From: a virus
Virus record (IMG/VR): IMGVR_UViG_3300047543_000067
Span: 1 to 33,120 of that record
Strand: one strand, 5' to 3'
DNA: 33,120 bases
Shown here piece by piece: positions 1 to 7,600 of the stretch. The translations under genes were made by a program, and so were the position numbers. The stretch's first letter is position 1. Every line of letters begins with the position of its first letter. Under the pieces are notes generated by a model. It saw only the letters and a program-made list of their open reading frames with translations. It did no database searches and was not told the DNA's origin.

Positions 1-2
1 TG

Positions 3-365
3 GTTACAGAGATGTGGATGGATGGTCCAAACGGTTATGGTAAGTTAAAACTTATCCCTACCCCTATGGGAAACATTATCAAAACATTGCTTGAAAGCGG
101 TGTAAAATTAGGTGTCAGCAGTCGTGGATCCGGCAATGTTACTGAATCAGGTAACGTGTCGGATTTTGAAATTGTAACTGTTGACGTTGTAGCACAACCT
201 AGTGCTCCAGAAGCCTATCCAACACCAATTTATGAAAGAGTAATGGGAAGTCGTAGACGTGCCGCTCTAATGGATGTGGCCTATGCGGCGACCTACGATA
301 GGTCCGCACAAAAGCACCTTGAAAACGAGGTGACTAGATTTATTACAAATCTAAAGAAAGTCTGA
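3..365 (+). CDS. gp21: Prohead core protease gp21, C-terminal part (5' end outside window)
   Basis: This is the 3' end of the T4-type prohead protease, the serine peptidase that cleaves scaffold and capsid proteins during head maturation. The reading frame is open from base 3, so the gene starts upstream of the window and the Met at 12 is internal. The stretch LGVSSRGSG is the typical conserved block of this family, and the end of the protein is a short charged helix. The gene is followed 10 bases later by the scaffold gene and then the capsid gene, the standard T4 order 21-22-23. The catalytic residues lie partly outside the window and cannot all be checked. Confidence 0.85.
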   Translation, partial: VTEMWMDGPNGYGKLKLIPTPMGNIIKTLLESGVKLGVSSRGSGNVTESGNVSDFEIVTVDVVAQPSAPEAYPTPIYERVMGSRRRAALMDVAYAATYDRSAQKHLENEVTRFITNLKKV

Positions 366-375
366 GGAAAAAGCT

Positions 376-1488
376 ATGAGTCAATTTACAGAAATGTTAG
401 GTTCGTTAGTTTTATCCGAAGAGGTGCGTGAGAATATCAACGCCGCTTGGGAAAAACACTTAGCCGAAAGCCGTGAAGAAGTTACGGCAGAACTACGTGA
501 AGAATTTGCTTCACGTTACGAGCATGATAAAGGTCAACTTATTGAAGCAATGGATAAGTTAATGCAAGACACTATCAATGCCGGTGCACAAGATTTAAAA
601 ACATTGCGTGAAGAAGCAGTTGCACAGCGTACAAAGTATGCTGCCAAGATCAAAGAAGATGCAGCCTTGTTACAAAAATTAGTAACAGAAACTCTTGCAA
701 AAGAAGTTGCTGAACTTCGCAGTGATCGTGCCGCTTCTAAAGCAGCCGTTGCTCAACTTGAAGAATTTGCTTTACGCAAGTTAACAAGTGAACTAAGCGA
801 ATTGCATGAAGATCACAAGAGCCTAGTTAACGCTCGCGTTAAACTAGTTGCCGAAGGTCGTAAGGCAATTGAAGAAGCCAAGAGTGCTTTTGTTAAGAAA
901 GCCAGCGAAAAGGTTAACACCATTGTTGCTGAAACTTTCAAGAAAGAAATCACTCAGCTTAAAACAGATATTCGCGAAGCAAAAGAAAACAACTTTGGTC
1001 GTAAGATCATGGAAGCTTTTGCCGCAGAATTTATGGCATCTAAGTTTGCAGACGGTACTGCCGTAAGCCAACTTAACAAATCAATCGTCGAAATCCAAGG
1101 TCAATTAAAAGAGGCTCAAAAGACTATTGAAGAGAAAGAACAACAAATTAGCGAGTCGCTTCGTCGTCAGCGCATTGCGGAAGATCAAGCACAGCGAGTT
1201 CGCGTAATGCAAGATTTGTGTGCCCCATTGTCAAAAGACAAGCGTGGCATCATGGAAGAACTTCTTGAAAGCACAGAAACATCTAAGCTAAAAGACCAAT
1301 TCCAGAAATTCTTGCCATCAGTCCTAAACGAAGAAGTTCGTCGTGAGAAGAAACAATTAGTTGAAGGACAACAATCGCAGAAGACTGTGATTACAGGTAA
1401 TAAGACTCAAGTTGAGATTGTTGCCGCCCCAGCCGAAGCTGACGAAACTATTCAACAGCTACGTAAACTCGCTGGTATTAAGATTTAA
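376..1488 (+). CDS. gp22: Prohead core scaffolding protein gp22
   Basis: The protein is 370 aa, almost entirely helical, rich in Glu, Lys, Ala and Gln, with long coiled-coil stretches, as expected for the internal scaffold around which the T4-type head assembles. It lies between protease gp21 and capsid gp23. A GAGGA ribosome site sits 7 bases before the start. T4 gp21 cuts after Glu in (L/I)xE sites, and the protein has at least one such site (LVE-G near residue 343). The extreme C-terminus, LRKLAGIKI, resembles motifs in the acidic protein at 28844-29959. Gene identity is from context plus composition; scaffold sequences diverge quickly, but the position leaves little doubt. Confidence 0.88.
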   Translation: MSQFTEMLGSLVLSEEVRENINAAWEKHLAESREEVTAELREEFASRYEHDKGQLIEAMDKLMQDTINAGAQDLKTLREEAVAQRTKYAAKIKEDAALLQKLVTETLAKEVAELRSDRAASKAAVAQLEEFALRKLTSELSELHEDHKSLVNARVKLVAEGRKAIEEAKSAFVKKASEKVNTIVAETFKKEITQLKTDIREAKENNFGRKIMEAFAAEFMASKFADGTAVSQLNKSIVEIQGQLKEAQKTIEEKEQQISESLRRQRIAEDQAQRVRVMQDLCAPLSKDKRGIMEELLESTETSKLKDQFQKFLPSVLNEEVRREKKQLVEGQQSQKTVITGNKTQVEIVAAPAEADETIQQLRKLAGIKI

Positions 1489-1502
1489 TTTAGGAGACTA
1501 TT

Positions 1503-2708
1503 ATGTCACAAGCTCTATTTGAAGCTAAAAATTGGTCTGCTACTAAAGAAGCTTTAGTAGAAGGCTTACAAGGTCAACGTAAGACCACAATGGAAGTTGT
1601 TCTAGAGAACACAAAGAAGTACTTGACAGAAACTGCAACTACTGGTGCTACAGCATCTGGTAACGTTGCTGTTCTAAACAAGGTTATTCTACCAGTTATT
1701 CGTCGCGTTATGCCAACAACAATCGCTAACGAATTAGTTGGTGTTCAACCTATGCAAGGTCCAGTTTCTCAGATTCACACATTACGTGTACGTTATGCAG
1801 AAGCTATGGCTGAGAAGACAGGTGCCGGCGCTGGTGATGTTATCGGTGGTGCAGTAAGTGCTAACGATGAAGCTCTAAGCCCATTCAAGATCGCTCAACA
1901 ATATTCTGGTGCAGCCGCTGGTACAGCCGCTTCTACAGCTAGCATGGAAGGTGTTGGCGGTAAGAAGATGAACATCCAGATCTTGAAAGAGACTGTTGAA
2001 GCTAAGAGCCGTAAGTTAAGTGCTCGTTGGACATTTGAAGCCGCTCAAGACGCTCAAGCCATCCACGGTGTTGACGTTGAAGCGGAAATCATGGCCGCTC
2101 TAGCACAAGAAATTACTGCTGAAATCGACCAAGAAATCATTGGTAGCCTAGTTAACCTAGCAGGCACACCATACGGTACATATGACCAAGGCGCAGTATC
2201 TGGTACAGCTAACTTCGTTGGTGACCAACACGCCGCTCTTGCAGTATTGATCAACCGTGCCGCTAACGACATCGCTAGCCGCACACGTCGTGGCGCTGGT
2301 AACTACATTGTTGTAAGCCCAACAGCTTTAACAATTCTACAAAGCGCAACAACATCTGCTTTCGCTCGTACAACAGAAGGTACATTCGAAGCTCCAACAA
2401 ACACAAAGTTCGTTGGTACACTAAACAGCTCTGTTCGTGTATACGTTAACCACTACGCCGGTGATGACGCTCCTGTCCTAATCGGTTACAAGGGTGCTAA
2501 CGAAATGGATGCTCCAGCATTCTATTGCCCATACATCCCATTGATGAGCTCTGGTGTTATCCTTGACCCAGCTACATTCGAACCAACTGTCAGCTTCATG
2601 ACACGTTACGGTTATGTTGAACTAAGCAACAGCGCATCTTCTCTAGGTAACGCTGCCGACTACGTTAACACAATCGCTATCGATAGTGGCAACCTAAGCT
2701 TCATCTAA
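1503..2708 (+). CDS. gp23: Major capsid protein gp23
   Basis: This is the 401-aa precursor of the major head subunit, HK97 fold. Recognisable T4 gp23 blocks are the GVQPM..P..Q...LR.RY segment (about residues 80-100), EAKSR.L.A.W.FE.AQD..A.HG.D.EAE (about 162-195) and the GYKG.NEMDAP.FY.PY.P block (about 330-350). By alignment with T4, where gp21 cuts in FLTE-AEIGG, the mature N-terminus here is probably Thr44, after YLTE. The protein is shorter than T4 gp23 (521 aa), as is usual in marine relatives. AGGAG lies 6 bases before the ATG. A strong terminator follows, consistent with very high expression. Confidence 0.96.
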   Translation: MSQALFEAKNWSATKEALVEGLQGQRKTTMEVVLENTKKYLTETATTGATASGNVAVLNKVILPVIRRVMPTTIANELVGVQPMQGPVSQIHTLRVRYAEAMAEKTGAGAGDVIGGAVSANDEALSPFKIAQQYSGAAAGTAASTASMEGVGGKKMNIQILKETVEAKSRKLSARWTFEAAQDAQAIHGVDVEAEIMAALAQEITAEIDQEIIGSLVNLAGTPYGTYDQGAVSGTANFVGDQHAALAVLINRAANDIASRTRRGAGNYIVVSPTALTILQSATTSAFARTTEGTFEAPTNTKFVGTLNSSVRVYVNHYAGDDAPVLIGYKGANEMDAPAFYCPYIPLMSSGVILDPATFEPTVSFMTRYGYVELSNSASSLGNAADYVNTIAIDSGNLSFI

Positions 2709-2736
2709 TCTTTAACTAGGTTAGTTAAGTAGAACG

Positions 2737-2761
2737 AAAAGGACTCTCTGGAGTCCTTTTC
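2737..2761 (+). terminator. Intrinsic terminator after the capsid gene
   Basis: There is a perfect 10-bp stem (AAAAGGACTC, 2737-2746; GAGTCCTTTT, 2751-2760) with a 4-base loop, ending in a T run. Its 3' arm contains GGAG at 2750-2753, ten bases before the next start codon, so the same element may also control translation of the downstream gene. Confidence 0.9.
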
Positions 2762-2763
2762 TA

Positions 2764-3021
2764 ATGGGTAAGTACAATATGTTCACAGATATGAAAGTAC
2801 GCTTCGAAAGAGCAAAACTATGCCAAGGGTGCGAATATTATCGCCGTAGTACCCGACAATGTACTGAATGTGGATGCTTAGTTAGTTTAAAAGTTATGCT
2901 GGCAGACACAGAGTGCCCAAAAGGGAAATGGGGGAAAACCGAATCGGGTACTGATATGTTTGCTGAAATAGCTAATCAGGCGCATAAGCTTTTTAACAAA
3001 GAAGCAGGACCAAAAAAATGA
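2764..3021 (+). CDS. Small cysteine-cluster (probable zinc-binding) protein
   Basis: This 85-aa protein has six cysteines at 20, 23, 33, 36, 38 and 51, in the pattern CxxC-x9-CxxCxC-x12-C followed by PKGKW. The arrangement suggests one or two bound zinc ions. Similar small proteins occur in marine T4-like phages next to structural genes, but I know of no established function. The start at 2764 is the first ATG in frame. The only good SD candidate (GGAG, 2750-2753) lies inside the terminator stem. A second ATG at 2779 is possible. It is followed by the holin candidate. Confidence 0.75.
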   Translation: MGKYNMFTDMKVRFERAKLCQGCEYYRRSTRQCTECGCLVSLKVMLADTECPKGKWGKTESGTDMFAEIANQAHKLFNKEAGPKK

Positions 3022-3047
3022 GCCTCTGGTAAATAACCTAGAGGAGG
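3022..3047 (+). promoter_or_regulatory. Late promoter inside an SD-sequestering hairpin, before the putative holin gene
   Basis: The late-type box GGTAAATA lies at 3028-3035. It is embedded in an inverted repeat: CCTCT (3023-3027) plus GGT (3028-3030) pair with ACC (3036-3038) and AGAGG (3040-3044), with one bulged T. The downstream arm overlaps the SD GAGGAGG (3041-3047). With T4 spacing, late RNA would start at 3041, on the SD itself, and would lack the upstream arm. Read-through RNA could fold and hide the SD. Confidence 0.7.
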
Positions 3048-3052
3048 CCAAT

Positions 3053-3499
3053 ATGCCAAAATTAGATGAATTTTTACAAACTGATAAACCAGGCCCAATG
3101 AGCCCGCAAGTTCAAATGAACATTGATGCTAAAGTAGCCGCAGGTGGCTGGTCGTCAGCTGATGAAGCCGCAAAAACAAAAGCCATAGCAGATGCAGCCG
3201 CACAGGTAGCAGTTCAGGGTGCTACAAATACACTTGAAACAAACGACAAATTTGGTAATTTTATCAACAGCAAATGGCGCCCAATGATGGCGTTCATTTA
3301 CATGATCACATGTGCCACAGACTTTGTAATTTTCCCAGTGTTATGGAGTGTGCTACAAGCAGTTCAAGGTGGTCAAGTTACAAGCCAATGGAGTCCGTTA
3401 ACATTACAAGGCGCAGGATTGTATCACATTGCAATGGGTGCAGTTCTAGGTTTAGCCGCATACGGACGTAGCCAAGAAAAGATTGCAGGAAAAAGTTAA
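3053..3499 (+). CDS. Putative holin (3TM/GTA-holin-like membrane protein)
   Basis: The protein has 148 aa: a hydrophilic Ala-rich helical N-terminal half, then KWRPMMAF leading into a hydrophobic stretch at about 78-104, a short loop, a second membrane segment at about 118-137 and a basic C-terminus. The WRP-hydrophobic pattern and topology resemble the GTA_holin_3TM group, whose members make lesions in the inner membrane at lysis. Function is inferred from topology and family resemblance only. The SD GAGGAGG is 5 bases from the ATG and sits in a hairpin containing a late promoter, as for the T4 lysozyme gene. The gene overlaps the next by one base (TAATG). Confidence 0.65.
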   Translation: MPKLDEFLQTDKPGPMSPQVQMNIDAKVAAGGWSSADEAAKTKAIADAAAQVAVQGATNTLETNDKFGNFINSKWRPMMAFIYMITCATDFVIFPVLWSVLQAVQGGQVTSQWSPLTLQGAGLYHIAMGAVLGLAAYGRSQEKIAGKS

Positions 3500-4611
3500 T
3501 GTCAATTAATACAAACCACTCGCAGGAATCATTTACACCAGACTCTGGTGTTCTTAAAATTGAAGGTACAGGAGCCTTAAAGCTTCCTGCTGGTGGTGAA
3601 GTAGATAGGCCATCTATCAATGTTGGTGGTTATATTCGTTTTGCAACTAACAATACTACCACAGAATATTTTGATGGTACAGCATGGCAAACACTAACTT
3701 CAAAAGAATATGTTGACAATGAACTTAACAATATTACATTAGATAAGCTTGTTGATGTTCAAAGCGCAACTCCAACTGATGGTCAAGTTATCTCTTATGA
3801 TGCTAACCTTGGCCAATTCAGAACACAAACACAAGCCTTAACTGTTATAACAAGATTGTTTACTGGTACAGGCACAGCATTTGATTTTGATATCATTACA
3901 AGTGTAGGAAGTGTACAAAATTTAGTAGTAAGCGTTGATGGTATTCAACAAGAGCCGTTTTACAGTTACACATTAACTGATGGTCATATTGTTAGCTTTG
4001 ACGAAGCACCAGAAGCTGGCGCACGTATCCAAGTTAAAATCTTAAAGAGTACTACTTCAACTGACCGAGCAAGACCTAGGGTTACTGGTGTAAGCTATAG
4101 CACTATTGGTCCTTATACAACAATTTCTATTGTAGCAACAGACATCACATATGGCACTGGTGCTAGAATTGGTAATCAAGAAATCACACGTATTGATTAT
4201 CCAACAGTTAATACCATGCAACTTATGGTAGAGACAAGTCAGGTTAGTGGCTCCTTATGGAATACTCCACAAGACTTGACACTGGTAGATACCAGCGGAA
4301 ATGAATTTGTATTTCCGAATCTAATAAACTATGGCATGTCTAAGCCTTACTGGACAAATTCAAATTCCTATATTGGAACTTTTTCAGCCGGAGACACCAT
4401 TAATTTTGTACTTGGGGTAAATAATGCTACAAGTATTACAATTGATCCTGCTTATGCAGGTGAATCTGCAATTGGATGGCTATCCATTAGCAACGGAAAT
4501 ATTGTAGGAACTGCTCCTAATAATAGCAGTCCTAGTCGATATGAAGTTGCCGTTACTGCCAGCAACGGAAGCGTTAACATAACGAGAAACTTCTGGTTGT
4601 TGGTTATCTGA
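3499..4611 (+). CDS. Tail-fibre-like structural protein with C-terminal Ig-like domain
   Basis: The protein has 370 aa. Residues about 1-75 contain a phage-fibre type segment (GGYIRFATNNTTTEYFDGTAW, then SKEYVDNEL). Residues about 115-185 form a beta-rich module (VVSVDGIQQEPFYSYTLTDG, then VSFDEAPEAGARIQVKI) that recurs at the C-terminus of the 1613-aa fibre at 4693-9534. The last about 85 residues look like a putative Ig/cadherin-like domain (GWLSISNGNIVGTAP...YEVAVTASNGS). It is most likely a virion surface protein, fibre or fibre adaptor. Its start codon overlaps the stop of the putative holin gene (TAATG), so it is probably cotranscribed and translationally coupled. The exact role is unknown. 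Confidence 0.7.
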   Translation: MSINTNHSQESFTPDSGVLKIEGTGALKLPAGGEVDRPSINVGGYIRFATNNTTTEYFDGTAWQTLTSKEYVDNELNNITLDKLVDVQSATPTDGQVISYDANLGQFRTQTQALTVITRLFTGTGTAFDFDIITSVGSVQNLVVSVDGIQQEPFYSYTLTDGHIVSFDEAPEAGARIQVKILKSTTSTDRARPRVTGVSYSTIGPYTTISIVATDITYGTGARIGNQEITRIDYPTVNTMQLMVETSQVSGSLWNTPQDLTLVDTSGNEFVFPNLINYGMSKPYWTNSNSYIGTFSAGDTINFVLGVNNATSITIDPAYAGESAIGWLSISNGNIVGTAPNNSSPSRYEVAVTASNGSVNITRNFWLLVI

Positions 4612-4655
4612 ATATTCTCTATGTTGGTCTGACACCATACTTAAAATGTCAACTG

Positions 4656-4672
4656 GGGTTTCAGAGAAACCC
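4656..4672 (+). other. Intergenic hairpin between two fibre genes
   Basis: GGGTTTC (4656-4662) and GAAACCC (4666-4672) form a perfect 7-bp stem with an AGA loop, in the 81-base gap before the giant fibre gene. No T run follows, so it may be an mRNA-processing or stabilising structure rather than a terminator. Confidence 0.5.
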
Positions 4673-4692
4673 AATACAAGGGAAAAAATAAA

Positions 4693-7600
4693 ATGCCTTT
4701 AATTAAAGCAAGGTCAAGCTCGATTATCAATGATATCGACTTGCGTGGAACCCCTACAGCCCCAACGGCTAATACAGGTTCTAATACTACCCAAATCGCT
4801 TCTACAGCTTTCGTTAGCGGAGCCGTTAGTGATTTGATTAACGCCGCACCTGCTGTTCTAGATACACTATCTGAATTAGCAAGTGCTATTAATGACGATC
4901 AGAATTTTGCAACTACCGTTGCCAATTCTATCGCTACTAAAGTTGCCCTAAGCGGTGACACAATGACTGGCTTCTTGACTCTACATGCAGATCCATCTAA
5001 TTTGATGCACGCCGCAACAAAGAGTTATGTTGATGCTCAGATCAACGCACAGATGATCTACAGTACAGATGATGTTCCAGAAGGTTCTTTAAATCTATAC
5101 TACACAGATTCTCGAGTTCGTAATGCATGGTCTTTACAAAGTGACAACACAAGCGTATTAGACTATAACAGCACAACTGGTGTTTTAAGCTACAATCATC
5201 CACTAAGTGATGGTATCTTAGAAGGTACAACAAACTTGTACTACACTGACAGTCGTGTACGTAATGCCATTAGTTTAACAAGTGACGATAGCCAGATTTT
5301 AGGTTATAGTTCTACAACTGGTGCTTTTACTTGGACAACACCAGATACAGATAAGATTGTTGAAGGAGCAACAAATCAATACTTTACAACAGCTCGTGCT
5401 CGTAATAGCGTAAGCAATGGTTCTAATATTGATTATGATGCATCCACAGGTATCATCAGCACACAAGCTGCCGTTTGGAGTGTTAATGGTCAAACTCATA
5501 CTGTCGTATTGAACACAGATGACGTAAGCGAAGGTAGCTCAAACTTATACTTCACAAACCTACGTGCATCTAACGCAATCAGCTTAACAACTGATAACAG
5601 TAACATTTTAAATTATAACACCGGTACAGGTACATTTACATTTGTAACACCTGACACAGACGCTATTGCTGAAGGTGCAAATAATTTATATTATACAAAT
5701 ACTCGCGCTCGCAATGCTATCAGCTTATCTTCAAACTGGGGTAACGTTAGCTATGACAGCACAAGTGGTATCATCACTGTAACAGCACCAAGCACTGATG
5801 AAGTAACAGAAGGTACAACAAACAAGTACTACACAGATGCTCGCGTTCGTAATGCCGTAAGTTTAGTAAGCGACAACGCAAGTGTATTAAGCTACGACAA
5901 TACAACTGGTACATTTACATTCAGTCTAGGTAGCCAAACTACTGATGACGTTGCTGAAGGTACAAATAACTTGTACTTTACAACAGCTCGTGCTCGTCAA
6001 AGTGTTGATACAGCAGCCGGTAGCTGGAACCTATTCAGTTACAACAGCACAAGCGGTGAGTTTACATTAACAACTCCTGACACAGATGATGTTGCTGAAG
6101 GCGCTACTAACCAGTACTATACAGATGCTCGTGCTCGTGCATCAGTTAGCGCAACTAAAGTAAGTGGTGATGGTTCATTCAGTTACGACAATGCAACTGG
6201 TGTGTTCAGCTACACAGGTCCAGATGATGCTGACTATCGTCAAGCCGTTAGTGCTAATGCAGCCAGTGGTGATGGTAACCTACAATACAACAGCACAACT
6301 GGTGTATTCACTTATGATGGCCCAACAAATGCTGACTACCGTGGTGCAGTAAGCGCATACCGTGCAAGCGGCGATGGCGATTTACAATACGATAGCTCAA
6401 CAGGTGTATTCACATACACAGGTCCAAGCGCAGCCGAGACTCGTCTACATTTCAGTGCTACAACAAGTGGCACAGGTTTTGGTGATCTAACATATGATAA
6501 CACATCTGGCGTATTCACATACGCTAAAGTTACAAGTGCTGATGTTCGTGGTGAATTAAGTGCCGCAACAAGTGGTACTGGTCACGGCGGTTTAACATAT
6601 GATAGTGCTTCTGGTACATTCACATTTGCCAAAGTAACAGCCGCAAACATTCGTGGCGAACTAAGTGCTACAACAGCAACTGGTGTTACATACTCTAGCT
6701 CAACTGGTGTAATTGCTCTTGCAAGTATTCCAAATAGCAGTTTGACAAACAGCGATGTTACAGTTAACGGTCACGCAATTTCTTTAGGTGCTAGTTACAC
6801 ACTAGACACTGACGATATCGGCGAAGGTGCAACAAACAAGTATTGGACACAAGCTCGTTTTGATACAGCACTAGCTGGCAAAACAACAGATGATGTAACA
6901 GAAGGTTCTAACCTATACTATACACAAGCTCGTTTTGATAGCGCATTTGCTGCCAAAGACACAGACGGCTTAGCCGAAGGTGCAAACAACCTATACTACA
7001 CAACAGCTCGCACTCGTGCTGATGTTAGTGGTGGTACAGGTGTAACTTACACACAATCAACTGGTGTATTTGCAATTGGTCAGGACGTTAGCACAACAAG
7101 CAACGTTACATTCAATGATGTAACAGTTAGCGGTGACTTAACAGTTCAAGGTACATTAACATCTATCAACTCTGTTGACTTAACAGTTACAGACAAAAAC
7201 ATCACTATTGCTGATGGTGCTGCCAATGCAGCCGCAGCCAATGGTGCTGGTATTACAGTTGCTGGTGCTAATGCTACTATCACTTATGCAAGTGGTACAG
7301 ACAGCTGGGACTTCAACAAAGACGTTAATGTTAATGGTGATTTCTCTACAACAGGTAGCTTATCAGCTGCCAGCTTCACTGGTCCATTGACAGGTAATGT
7401 AACTGGTAACGTAACTGGTGATTTAACTGGTAACGTAACAGGTAATGTAACTGGTGATGTTACAAGTTCTGGTACAAGCACATTTGCTACAGTTGATATC
7501 AACGGTGGTAACATCGATGGTACAGTAATTGGTGGCGCAACAGCAGCCGCTATCACAGGTACAACAGTAACAGCTACAACAGGCTTTACAGGTGACCTAA

